DNA from: Brotaphodocola faecis
GTDB lineage: Bacteria > Bacillota > Clostridia > Lachnospirales > Lachnospiraceae
Direction: 5' to 3'
DNA length: 64,000 nt
NCBI RefSeq assembly: GCF_040096075.1
Contig: NZ_JBBMFJ010000012.1
Location: forward strand, 1 to 64,000
Each line of letters opens with the position of its first letter. The stretch's first letter is position 1. This document shows, one piece after another, positions 14,630-22,916 of this stretch. The notes under the pieces are model-generated. The model made no database searches and was not told the DNA's origin. It saw only the letters and a program-made list of their open reading frames with translations. The position numbers and the translations under genes were made by a program.

Positions 14630-16420
14630 ATGCAGATGAGTTTTTTTGATTTTGAGGAATTTAATGAGCTGAAGGCTGAGGCAAAGAAGAAAGAGGCACC
14701 GAGAAAGAAGAAGGAAGAAAAGCAGAAGAAAAAAGCTGCGCCGAAAACGGTTTACAAGTTGCCCCTTACGTTAAAGAGTGTTGCTGGTGATCTGATGATG
14801 ACGGAGGGAACAGGAACAGAGGAAGAAGTGAAGCAGTTTCTGGCAGAGCAGGGCCCATTCTTTGCAATCTGTGATGTTTCAAAGAAAGAGGATGCATATT
14901 TGTGCCGCCCGAAGAATCATGAAGGAGTGGAAAAAGGAACCATCTCGGTTGACGGAATGCAGGTGTTCTTTGGAGCAGAAGCAGTGGATGTTACGGCATT
15001 AACAGGTGAAGTGGACCTTACAAATCTGTTTGAGTATGTGTTAAAGAGCAAGGGGCTTAGCGGATTAAAGCTTACTTTGTTTAAAAACGAAAACAATGTT
15101 GTGCTCCTTCCGGCAGAATCTTCTGCAATCACCGTACCGTTTGAAGATACAGAAGAGATCATGGTACTGAAAGCAGGAGAAGAGCTTACCATTGGAATCA
15201 GCGAAGAAGCAGAGACACTTGAAGAACAGCTCAAGGAACTTGATGGTTATGGATCCTTATATGATCTGTACCCGTGTGGCGAAAAATACTATCTTGGCCC
15301 GAAGTATGCTGGTGCATCCAGTGCCAGTACGGTTAAAGTGACCAAGTATGCCATTGACGGAGTTAAGTTATCTCTGATGTTTACCTCATATGACTTATCT
15401 TCAGAGGATTTTGGCGGTAAAAAGTCCGTCACGGAAGAGGATCTGCTGAATTTCCTGGATGCAAAAGGACATCTGGAATACCGGCTGGCCGGTGCGGTGT
15501 TTACCTGGCTCGGAAAAGACAAGAACATTCTGTATGTGGGAACAAAGGGCAGCAAAAAAGGTGCGGATGATAAGGAAACACTGGATAAAATGCAGCTTTC
15601 CATCGGAAGACAGCGGGTGATGTATCAGGGAGAAATCTATGAAATTCTGAACCATCCATGCTTTTACTGCGGAAGTTCATTGGAAAGTGACCAGAAACTC
15701 TTTATCTGGAAACTTGAAAAAGTGGATATTTCTTATTGGTTAGCTATATCACAGTTTTTTTGCGAAAACTGTGACAGCGAAGTAGCTGTGCATCTTTTTT
15801 ATGATCCAACAAGAAACAACTTTAAGTGGTTTGTGCCCTTCCAACAGGTATATCATGCATCCGTTGAAGCAGAACGGGAGCCTTATTTAGAGTGTTATGA
15901 AGTTTCAGGATTGGTAAAAGTTGGAGAATTTCATTCCCATGGCAGGATCCCGGCCTTTTTCTCTGCCACAGATGATGAGGATGAAACATTTCCTGGACTT
16001 TACGGCGTGGTATCCTGCGGCGATGACAGGAAAGTTTATCGAGCTGTACTAGGGGCAGATAAACAGATTTTTCTCACAGAAGAACAGATGAAAGCGGTTG
16101 TTTATGATTCCGGCGAGGATCGGCAGTCCTGGGTTTTGGGCTGGTTTCATCAGGTCTACAACAAGAGCAACGGAAATGGAAGCCACTATATTGTGCTGGT
16201 GGGGCAGGAAAAGACAAAAGCCATTTATGTTCCATCGTATGAAATGGCACGATTTTTTGAAGGTATTTTCCATGTGTATTCCATTGACCGCGGCCTGCGG
16301 AAAGATTACTGTCCGCAGGATCATCATTTTCTGATTTCAGCAGAGGAGCTTACCTGGAGAAAAGGAGATCCTTTGCTGTGTGGATGTGGTTATGCTGATC
16401 AGCTGGTCGCATTATTATAA
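14630..16420 (+). CDS. Large protein with C-terminal JAMM (PRTRC-A-like) domain
   Basis: The 596-aa protein begins with a Lys-rich segment (residues 14-40), then a region with KLPLTLKSVAGDLMM and EEEVKQFLAEQG that faintly resembles the small PRTRC C protein, a long middle region I do not recognise, a cysteine pair module (CFYCGSS and FFCENCDSE, near residues 344-384), and a JAMM domain. The metal site is complete: Glu433, His435-x-His437, Ser445 and Asp448 in GEFHSHGRIPAFFSATDDED, nearly identical to PRTRC protein A. JAMM enzymes remove ubiquitin-like tails or cut peptides. The gene sits 3 bp after the B gene. The fused N-terminal part is much longer than in typical A proteins. Confidence 0.8.
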   Translation: MQMSFFDFEEFNELKAEAKKKEAPRKKKEEKQKKKAAPKTVYKLPLTLKSVAGDLMMTEGTGTEEEVKQFLAEQGPFFAICDVSKKEDAYLCRPKNHEGVEKGTISVDGMQVFFGAEAVDVTALTGEVDLTNLFEYVLKSKGLSGLKLTLFKNENNVVLLPAESSAITVPFEDTEEIMVLKAGEELTIGISEEAETLEEQLKELDGYGSLYDLYPCGEKYYLGPKYAGASSASTVKVTKYAIDGVKLSLMFTSYDLSSEDFGGKKSVTEEDLLNFLDAKGHLEYRLAGAVFTWLGKDKNILYVGTKGSKKGADDKETLDKMQLSIGRQRVMYQGEIYEILNHPCFYCGSSLESDQKLFIWKLEKVDISYWLAISQFFCENCDSEVAVHLFYDPTRNNFKWFVPFQQVYHASVEAEREPYLECYEVSGLVKVGEFHSHGRIPAFFSATDDEDETFPGLYGVVSCGDDRKVYRAVLGADKQIFLTEEQMKAVVYDSGEDRQSWVLGWFHQVYNKSNGNGSHYIVLVGQEKTKAIYVPSYEMARFFEGIFHVYSIDRGLRKDYCPQDHHFLISAEELTWRKGDPLLCGCGYADQLVALL

Positions 16421-16437
16421 TCGGAGGGGGTAGGTTT

Positions 16438-16896
16438 ATGATTGAAAAATTGGAGGAGTATGGCCGGTTTCTGTTCGGTTGGGCATTCCGGGCGATGCAG
16501 AGTGAGATAACAATGCAGGAATCCCTGAATGCAAAGTCAGAGAGAGCCTATCTTACAGGAACGGAAATTGCATTGTTAGAGGATAGCAGTCTTTTTATCA
16601 TTGGAATTGGTATTCTGGTGCTTATGGAAGCCTTTTTCGTTGTGGTTATTATATCCTTATTGCTGCATGGTGTGATGAAGCTGATCAGACTATGTTTGGC
16701 GAAGGGGTATAGCTGTCTCACAAGGAAAAAGAGATCCCGGCAGCGTGCAGCGGCCAGGAGGATCCAAAAGCGCCAGGAAGCGCTTCTTTTACAATACGTT
16801 CTGGAATCTGAAGAAAGGACAAAAGAGATGCCGGATGTGTTAAAACTGCCAGAATTTATGGTAAACAGGGAAAGGAGAAACAAACATGCGTATTAA
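16438..16896 (+). CDS. Small membrane protein of the PRTRC-type operon
   Basis: The 152-aa product has a membrane stretch at about residues 53-78 (SLFIIGIGILVLMEAFF continuing VVVIISLLLH), an acidic N-terminal region, and a basic cytoplasmic-looking tail (RKKRSRQRAAARRIQKRQEA). CGGAGGGGGTAGGTTT precedes the ATG. No family recognised. It overlaps the next gene by 11 bp. If the operon makes a complex, this may be its membrane anchor; that is inference. Confidence 0.7.
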   Translation: MIEKLEEYGRFLFGWAFRAMQSEITMQESLNAKSERAYLTGTEIALLEDSSLFIIGIGILVLMEAFFVVVIISLLLHGVMKLIRLCLAKGYSCLTRKKRSRQRAAARRIQKRQEALLLQYVLESEERTKEMPDVLKLPEFMVNRERRNKHAY

Positions 16897-18307
16897 TCTG
16901 CATGTAATTGTGATAGGGGCTGGCTTGACCGGCTCCTTCTTTTTAAAGGAAATGATTGCGTATCTTCATATGAAACAGGAAAATTTGATCCGGACGGATA
17001 TTACGGTTTTCGATCCTGGTTCAATCAGTAAAGAGGACCTTGGCGCGGTATATATCCGGGAAGATCTTGGTCAGAACAGGGCACTTTTATTATCAGAACT
17101 TTTGAAAGAACAGTATGACTATGAGGTGACAGCTGTTCCGGGAGATTTTTCTATAGACAGTCAGGTACTACAGATTTCCAAACGGGATTATGTTTTTATG
17201 ATTGATTGCAGCGATGGGAGTATTCCTGGAGACTACCGAACGGAATGGAAAAAACTGTCCGCGAAAAGAAAACTGTATCTGAAATTTGGAGATGCAAAGC
17301 TGTATGTGGATGACGGAAGTGGAGAGGAACCATTTTTTTTAAACACGGAAGAGAAAAGCAAAGATTTTGTCTGGAAGCATTTGGAAAGAATGTTTTTGGT
17401 GAACCTTGCCATGTCAAAGATTGTGGCTGTCTATGAAGAAGGACAGGTTGAATGCGGGACATTTTGTGTGAATGAAAAAATGGCCCAAATAGGACCACAG
17501 CTTCATAACGACCAGAAGCTGGATCTTTCTCTGGGCCGGAAATCAACCGAAGTTTATCATTATCAACTGGTTGTGGTAGGCACTGGTGGGACCGGTTCTT
17601 ATTATCTGAAGGAATTAGGGGCGATCCTTTCATCCTTAACGAAGGAGGAACGCAACTCCTATGCATTGTCCATAATCGATGGAGACCGGGTGGAGCAGAA
17701 GAACCTTGACCGGCAGAATTTCCTGAAAGATGATGTTGGCCAGCATAAGGCAATGGTACTGGCACAAGCTCTTAGAGACCATTATGGGATCGAAGTAAGA
17801 GCATATCCAATGTACATTGACTCCGCAGAGCAGTTAAAAGTGGTCTTTAAACAGATGTCAGGAGCGTATTATAGACGCACGGTCCCGATACTGATTGGGT
17901 CAGTTGATAATCACCGGGCCAGACAGGAAATGGAAAAATGGTTCCGTCAGACGCCTACTGGTATCTGGATCGATACGGCAAATGAATTTCACACTGGCGA
18001 GGTTGTAGCTGCAGTCAAAAAGAATGGAAAGATGCTGTCGCCTTCCAGGCCGTATTATTTCCCGGAAATCATGCGTAGCCGGGAAAAACGGGCAAGTGAA
18101 TTAAGCTGTGGGGTGATCAACCAGTCTTCACCGCAGCATCGGATTACCAATATGGCTGCGGCGATGCTGGCTTTATCAGCTACTCTCGGAATTTTAAGAA
18201 ACGGGTTCCTTCCATATAAAATAGTTTATTTTGATGTGTTTAAGGGAAATGCTATTACGGTAAATGCGGGGGCAGAAAGGGGAATATTTTTTGAAGATAG
18301 TGAATAA
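16886..18307 (+). CDS. Tandem ThiF/E1-like protein
   Basis: The 473-aa product holds two Rossmann halves. Half one has IVIGAGLTGSFFLKE near residue 7 and a TVFDPGSISKEDLGAVY stretch in which the usual NLxRQ motif is lost. Half two, from about residue 228, is canonical: VVVGTGGTGSYYLKE, IIDGDRVEQKNLDRQNF, DVGQHKAMVLAQAL and SVDNHRARQEM. ThiF/E1 enzymes adenylate the C-terminus of ubiquitin-like or sulfur-carrier proteins. ELSCGV and the end NQSSPQHRITNMAAAMLAL match PRTRC ThiF proteins, which are normally single-domain. Start ATG after AGGGAAAGGAGAAACAAAC. The duplicated, half-degenerate plan recalls eukaryotic E1 architecture. Confidence 0.85.
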   Translation: MRINLHVIVIGAGLTGSFFLKEMIAYLHMKQENLIRTDITVFDPGSISKEDLGAVYIREDLGQNRALLLSELLKEQYDYEVTAVPGDFSIDSQVLQISKRDYVFMIDCSDGSIPGDYRTEWKKLSAKRKLYLKFGDAKLYVDDGSGEEPFFLNTEEKSKDFVWKHLERMFLVNLAMSKIVAVYEEGQVECGTFCVNEKMAQIGPQLHNDQKLDLSLGRKSTEVYHYQLVVVGTGGTGSYYLKELGAILSSLTKEERNSYALSIIDGDRVEQKNLDRQNFLKDDVGQHKAMVLAQALRDHYGIEVRAYPMYIDSAEQLKVVFKQMSGAYYRRTVPILIGSVDNHRARQEMEKWFRQTPTGIWIDTANEFHTGEVVAAVKKNGKMLSPSRPYYFPEIMRSREKRASELSCGVINQSSPQHRITNMAAAMLALSATLGILRNGFLPYKIVYFDVFKGNAITVNAGAERGIFFEDSE

Positions 18308-18992
18308 GGAGCGTTATCAGAAGCTCTTCGATCATCCGGAAGAACTGCGTAAGATCATTGCCTATGCAAAGCGTCTGATGCAGTATGAAAAATGCTTTGA
18401 TTATTCTTTTCGGGATAACTGCATGAAGATGGAACTTTTGCAGGTAGCGGTACAACGCATCCTTCAGGAATATGGGATTGAAGTGGGGGAAGTTTATGAT
18501 TTATCGATCGAATGGATTGAGTCAGACGATGAAGATGACTTCATCAGTGAAAATGAAGAAGTACTCTTTTGTGTAGAAACTCCATATCCTGGAATTATTG
18601 GATTCACTGATGTAGTTTCTGCCAGTGAGGATGATACAGAAACCTTGGAACTTTTTCCAGAAGAAGTAAGAGCAGAGCTGAAGGAATATCTGGGGGAATG
18701 TGGAACGATGGTACTTACTTTGGACGTTGTGGAGCAGGTAATAAGCTGGTACGAAAAAAGTAAGGATCGGAGACTTTGTGAAATTGCATTTGAAGCATAT
18801 GATCTGTTTTGCCGGTCTTTAAGTGTTTCGTATTCGGCTGGGACAGACTTTATTCAGATTGCTGATCATTCCTACTGGTTATATAATCCAGAAGAGAACA
18901 CCGGCTGGGAGGACATGTTTCCAGTATCCCCGGTATGTGACCTATGCGGGATTGTTCTTTATGTGTTAGGAAAGGCAGGAGGAGTATGCTAA
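18291..18992 (+). CDS. Unknown acidic protein of the PRTRC-type operon
   Basis: Frame open from an ATG at 18264 inside the previous gene; the TTG at 18291 has AAAGGGGAAT upstream and is the likelier start, giving about 233 residues. It begins KIVNKERYQKLFDHPEELRK, has an acidic patch IESDDEDDFISENEEV, and ends with CDLCGIVLYVLGKAGGVC. No membrane helix and no known motif. Overlap with both neighbours implies translational coupling and a conserved operon role. Function unknown. Confidence 0.65.
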   Translation: MKIVNKERYQKLFDHPEELRKIIAYAKRLMQYEKCFDYSFRDNCMKMELLQVAVQRILQEYGIEVGEVYDLSIEWIESDDEDDFISENEEVLFCVETPYPGIIGFTDVVSASEDDTETLELFPEEVRAELKEYLGECGTMVLTLDVVEQVISWYEKSKDRRLCEIAFEAYDLFCRSLSVSYSAGTDFIQIADHSYWLYNPEENTGWEDMFPVSPVCDLCGIVLYVLGKAGGVC

Positions 18993-19471
18993 ATCTGAGC
19001 AATTATAAGGAACACTTTTGTGAATACATATTGTTCCGGTACGCATGGGAGAATGAATTTGCGGAAGAAGCGTTTCCGGAAAATCTATACGAATATTATG
19101 ACAGTTTTGCAAAAGCTTATCGATATCTGATTGAAAAAATAGGATATCAGGTTGTTTTCTGTGGAGTGACAACATCTGCAGAACAGATCCTGGAACCTAT
19201 TCTTGCAAAATGCAGAATGAATTATGAACAGTATCATAATTTACTGAAACTTTATGATCAGGATGAACCATACCTTATGCTGGTGCTTCAAGATAACCAG
19301 CAGACCGATCAAAGAGGCTTAAATGTATTTGGCAATGTGTTTAATGGAGGCGGTCTTTATATTTCCTATGGTACATACAAAGATAATGTGCCGGCCTGGA
19401 AAACATGTCTGCTTGCTGCGAAATTGGAAATGTGTTATCGGCTAAAGGAGGAGCGCTTGTGGAAGTATTAA
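18986..19471 (+). CDS. Unknown protein of the PRTRC-type operon
   Basis: ATG 18986 follows GCAGGAGGAGT and overlaps the previous stop codon. The 161-aa product is Tyr-rich (HFCEYILFRYAWENEFAEEA, FPENLYEYYDSFAKAYRYL) with a beta-like end GGGLYISYGTYKDNVPAWKT. No signal peptide or membrane segment. No family recognised. Its last bases contain the ribosome binding site of the next gene. Confidence 0.65.
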   Translation: MLNLSNYKEHFCEYILFRYAWENEFAEEAFPENLYEYYDSFAKAYRYLIEKIGYQVVFCGVTTSAEQILEPILAKCRMNYEQYHNLLKLYDQDEPYLMLVLQDNQQTDQRGLNVFGNVFNGGGLYISYGTYKDNVPAWKTCLLAAKLEMCYRLKEERLWKY

Positions 19472-20238
19472 AACAGGTGATCCGGCTCATGAAAAGGATA
19501 GAAGGTGCTTTCTGTCCGTGGAGTTATCTGGATCAGATGGACTATTTTCAACAGGGGGGTTGCAACGAAGAAGAGGCATATGCGTATGCAAATTCCAACA
19601 TGGGCAGATCTGCCAGGTATTATCCACATTATCAGATGTGGGTCAGCCATTTAGTAAACCGGCTGATCAAAGCAGGTATTATAACCTGTGAGTATGAGAC
19701 GGCAGAACTAAGAATGGAGGATGTACCGGTTGAAAATCTTCTATGTATTGTCAGTGATGAATGCTCTGAGGGATTGAAAGTGGCAGATGGACAGAGGAAA
19801 AGAACGATTGATGCCATTATGAAGGCATTAGGGTTTGAATTATTGGAAGTTGCTGAATTGGAGGATCTGGATCATATATTGTCCAGGGATCAGAAGGCGG
19901 CATTTTACAGAGCATTTGATGAATTCCGATGCGATTTTTATGGAGAAGAGCGAGAGTTTGTCATTGTACTCATAAAAGGAGAAAATGCACCGCTTCTTTC
20001 TGAAACGGATATTTTCATGGAACTGGATTATTTTGTGATTTCATTTGAAGATTTTTTCATTATGATATATCCTTCCGAAACTGGATTTTGCGATGGATAC
20101 GTGGAAATCACATATGGGATTGGCTTCTTGTCATGGAATCTTATCCCATTATTACAGATGCTGTATGGCAAGTTAAATGGAAATGTCGAAGAATTTTTTA
20201 AACATTCTGTCATGGAACAGGAAGCGCAGCCATTATAG
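19459..20238 (+). CDS. Unknown protein of the PRTRC-type operon
   Basis: A GTG at 19459 is preceded by AAAGGAGGAG, giving 259 residues and a 13-bp overlap with the gene before. The N-terminal half is helical with aromatic residues (AFCPWSYLDQMDYFQQGG, NMGRSARYYPHYQMWVSHLV), suggesting a winged-helix-like or adaptor fold; the C-terminal half is hydrophobic and strand-like (FFIMIYPSETGFCDGYVEI). No family recognised. There is a 65-bp gap before the HolA-like gene. Confidence 0.65.
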   Translation: MEVLKQVIRLMKRIEGAFCPWSYLDQMDYFQQGGCNEEEAYAYANSNMGRSARYYPHYQMWVSHLVNRLIKAGIITCEYETAELRMEDVPVENLLCIVSDECSEGLKVADGQRKRTIDAIMKALGFELLEVAELEDLDHILSRDQKAAFYRAFDEFRCDFYGEEREFVIVLIKGENAPLLSETDIFMELDYFVISFEDFFIMIYPSETGFCDGYVEITYGIGFLSWNLIPLLQMLYGKLNGNVEEFFKHSVMEQEAQPL

Positions 20239-20303
20239 TGTAACCAATGAGGGCACGGCTTCGCTTCATTGAGTACGAATTACTGAGAAAGTGAGTGGAG
20301 AAA

Positions 20304-21224
20304 ATGGTGAAAATTGTATATGGAACGGAACCATACCGTATTGACCATGAAGTACGGAAATTAGCAGAAAATACGGCATATTATGTGCAGGTATTTGATG
20401 ACATGGATGGAGTGAAAGAATTTCTGCAGAGCATTTCATTCTTTGGTGTACCATGTGCCATTTATAAGGTGGAGGATGTGAAAAAAGAGAGGAAGGAACT
20501 CTTGTATCTTATGGAAGAGTGTCCGGAAAGTTCCTGTTTGATCATTCGGACGGAAAAGCCTGACAACAGCAAGGACTGGAATGCATGGAAAAGTAAGCAT
20601 GGCATATGTTGTGATAAGCTGAATGGAAAGTCTTATCAATGTTGGATCCAAAAAGCTTTTCAGTCCTTAGATTGTCCAATACCGGAGCCGATGCTACAAT
20701 ATTTTATTGACAGGAGCGCTTATGCATACCAGGAACGCAGAGACGGGAAAGATGAGACGACAGATCTTTACCAGATAGCTATTTTCATTAAACAGATTGC
20801 ATTTGCGTCCATGGATACTGGAGTGAGCAAAGAGACGATTGACCAGGTTGTTCCTGCAGCAGTGGGGAAAAGCTGGGAATTGGCATCAAAGCTTTTACTG
20901 GATCCTATGGAAGGTATGAAGCTTGCGGTGGAGTTGTTCGATCATGGGAATAATAGCCTTAAGCTTTATGGGCTGCTTCTTCGGAATTACCGGGTTGCGA
21001 AAAAAGCGTTATTGTTGTCAGATATGAAGGAAAATGAAATTTTAAAGCTTTTAGGCCTTACGGAAAAGCAGATGCGGGGAATACGGGCCTATCGGAAATT
21101 ACCGGAAGAGCGATTGGATACGGTAATGTCGATATTGATAGAGGCAATGAACAGAACGAAAATTTCTTTTGGAAACGAGAGAAATCTATTTATCCAGACT
21201 ATGGCAAAATTGATTATATTATAA
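20304..21224 (+). CDS. DNA polymerase III delta subunit (HolA)-like protein
   Basis: The 306-aa product has the HolA plan: opening IVYGTEPYRIDHEVRKL (family: YGxExxLi), a first domain with SFFGVPCAIYKVEDVKKERKE, a middle helical domain (YQIAIFIKQIAF), and a C-terminal collar domain with GMKLAVELFDHGNNSLKLYG, LLRNYRVAKKAL and LGLTEKQMRGIRAYRK. Delta opens the sliding clamp in the clamp loader. A second, element-borne delta would let the element load clamps with the host's DnaX. Overall length is slightly short of about 330. The ATG at 20304 follows GTGGAG; a GTG at 20295 is in frame. Confidence 0.75.
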   Translation: MVKIVYGTEPYRIDHEVRKLAENTAYYVQVFDDMDGVKEFLQSISFFGVPCAIYKVEDVKKERKELLYLMEECPESSCLIIRTEKPDNSKDWNAWKSKHGICCDKLNGKSYQCWIQKAFQSLDCPIPEPMLQYFIDRSAYAYQERRDGKDETTDLYQIAIFIKQIAFASMDTGVSKETIDQVVPAAVGKSWELASKLLLDPMEGMKLAVELFDHGNNSLKLYGLLLRNYRVAKKALLLSDMKENEILKLLGLTEKQMRGIRAYRKLPEERLDTVMSILIEAMNRTKISFGNERNLFIQTMAKLIIL

Positions 21225-21231
21225 TAGGAAG

Positions 21232-21274
21232 AAACCCAGACAGAGATCAGTGATGATCGTGCCTGGGTTTTTTA
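21232..21274 (+). terminator. Terminator of the PRTRC-type operon
   Basis: aacccagac pairs with gcctgggtt (one wobble) and is followed by TTTTTAT. A group II intron 5' end begins two bases later, matching the habit of group IIC introns to insert just after terminators. Confidence 0.85.
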
Positions 21275-21275
21275 T

Positions 21276-21420
21276 GTGCGCCCGGCGGCGCACGTTTCGT
21301 TTGCGCGCCATGGGCGCGCTCTCGCAGGTGAAAGTCCTGAACATGCCCAGGTAGTGGGAAATGTATAGCTGAACAGCAGCACTACCTCAGCAAGTGACGC
21401 ATTTACTTCAGAATCAAAAT
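21276..21420 (+). other. Group II intron 5' end (fragment)
   Basis: Starts GTGCGCCCGGCGGCGCACG, the 5' end typical of bacterial group II introns, and continues with the domain I words GGTGAAAGTCCTGAACATG and GGTAGTGGGAAATG. Homology fades near 21420, where unrelated sequence begins. The matching 3' end on the same strand is probably at 24866-24932. Confidence 0.7.
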
Positions 21421-21662
21421 TAATAGTCGATTTGCCGACCATAGCTATCGATATCATATTCAGAGCCGTCTTCGGTTTTTACATGTGCTTTATTAGAGTC
21501 AAAGATAGTTACCTCTGTATAGATTGCTTCTGTAAGTATGTGCCCCTCGCTTGATAGATGGCCATATTTTCCGGTACTATCTTGGTATCTGGCAACTCCA
21601 CCATAATGGTGATTCAGATCATCTCCCAAAATATAGTAAACAAGGGACGTGGCCCACCACAA
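21420..21662 (-). CDS. Hypothetical protein fragment (80 aa)
   Basis: A minus-strand frame of 80 codons with patterned sequence (YGHLSSEGHILTEAIYTEVTIF, then DGSEYDIDSYGRQIDY) that looks like a secreted or repeat protein rather than noise. There is no clear ribosome binding site, and the stop falls at the intron junction, so it may be the cut 3' end of a larger gene. No family recognised. Confidence 0.35.
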   Translation of the reverse strand: MWWATSLVYYILGDDLNHHYGGVARYQDSTGKYGHLSSEGHILTEAIYTEVTIFDSNKAHVKTEDGSEYDIDSYGRQIDY

Positions 21663-21723
21663 AAAATAGAGAAAATAGGTTTATTATAAAATGTTTCAGA
21701 ATTTTGATAATGCAATAAGATAC

Positions 21724-21752
21724 TTGACAGAATATAAAAAATGTAATATCAT
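21724..21752 (+). promoter_or_regulatory. Promoter of the secreted/membrane gene pair
   Basis: TTGACA at 21724-21729 and TATCAT at 21747-21752 with a 17-bp spacer, about 40 bp before the start codon of the secreted protein. Confidence 0.7.
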
Positions 21753-21789
21753 TAATACAAATAAACTGAGATTAATGGGAGGAAATTGA

Positions 21790-22911
21790 ATGAAAACTTT
21801 CAAGCGTTTTGTTGCATTTGGCTTAACATTGAGTATCATAATGTGCTCAACTGCTGCATCGACTTTTGCAAGTGAATCAACTCAAGGACGAGCTTCCAAT
21901 AGTACGGAAGTGCATGACTTCCTTGTAAGTGGCTTAGCAGCTGCGGAAGCTGTGTCAGAATTCGAAGATACAACCAAAACTAAATTTAGTGTTGAAGATT
22001 TTTCAAATCTTAATATCACTGATGATTGGGAGACGGATGCGGAAGCTTTCCTCAATGATTACCTCGCTTCAAGAAGTATATATAGAATAGAAACGTTAGC
22101 TCAGGACGAGGAGTTACAAGAGGCAAAAGCGACATCTATTGCGTATTCGATAGATTGTGCTGAATGGAGCATCGAGCAGAACCGTGCAAAAGATATAGCC
22201 AAAGAAGCAAAGTATATGTTTATATCTCATTATGTAGATCGAAAAGATTATTTTTGGAATCAGGGAAAGGCTGCTTTACTTTTAGATGGAGAACAACGTT
22301 CAGGTCCTGATGGAGCTTTGGCAAGGTGGCTGACGGCTTCTGATCGACAGGCATATGATACTTATATGAGTTCAACAAAGGTTTCAAGTTCGATACAAAA
22401 AGTTGGGTCACTGGCTTCTGGGATTTCTTCATTAAAAGGTAATTATGAGACGTTAACAGAAGGATATGAACATTTTGTTCTTACAAGAAATGTTTTTTCT
22501 ACAGCATTGGCTGAATTGCTCAATGGATTTGACGCGAGCTTAAATAAAGAAGATCTTTGTGAGGATTCAAAGTGGATGGTAAATCAGATGATATCCAAGT
22601 GTTCGGAAGATCCAAATGTTCGCTTGAATGCTTTAGTTCAACAGTATATGGAAGATGATACTATTCTCTTAAATTATGGAGAAGTTGATAAGGAAAAATT
22701 GATTCAAAATTCGGCTGTGGTTGTTTGCAGCTATATCCTTGGTGGATGTGCGGGAGTAGCGGGATCTGTTTTGGGAACTTTAACATCTACAATGATTAGT
22801 TTTACTATCGAAACATATACAGATTTTTTTAATTATGTGGCGTGGTTATCGTTACAGTACGGCTATAGTGGCAGGTACGCACTGCGCTTTTCTGACTATG
22901 CGGGGATATAA
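21790..22911 (+). CDS. Secreted protein of unknown function
   Basis: The 373-aa product has a classic signal peptide (MKTFKRFVAFGLTLSIIMCS, cleavage likely after ASTFA). The mature part is helical and acidic (AEAVSEFEDTTKTKFSVEDF, DDWETDAEAFLNDYLASR), and near residue 318 there is a Gly/Ala-rich hydrophobic stretch (VVVCSYILGGCAGVAGSVLG). GGGAGGAAATTG precedes the ATG. It is followed 6 bp later by a small membrane protein. A secreted effector with a membrane partner is one possibility; no family is recognised. Sequence is AT-richer than the neighbouring operon. Confidence 0.65.
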   Translation: MKTFKRFVAFGLTLSIIMCSTAASTFASESTQGRASNSTEVHDFLVSGLAAAEAVSEFEDTTKTKFSVEDFSNLNITDDWETDAEAFLNDYLASRSIYRIETLAQDEELQEAKATSIAYSIDCAEWSIEQNRAKDIAKEAKYMFISHYVDRKDYFWNQGKAALLLDGEQRSGPDGALARWLTASDRQAYDTYMSSTKVSSSIQKVGSLASGISSLKGNYETLTEGYEHFVLTRNVFSTALAELLNGFDASLNKEDLCEDSKWMVNQMISKCSEDPNVRLNALVQQYMEDDTILLNYGEVDKEKLIQNSAVVVCSYILGGCAGVAGSVLGTLTSTMISFTIETYTDFFNYVAWLSLQYGYSGRYALRFSDYAGI

Positions 22912-22916
22912 CGAAT

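Noticed and set aside
17196..17765. 189-codon minus-strand frame
   Set aside because: Antisense to the tandem ThiF gene, Pro/His-rich and without motif.
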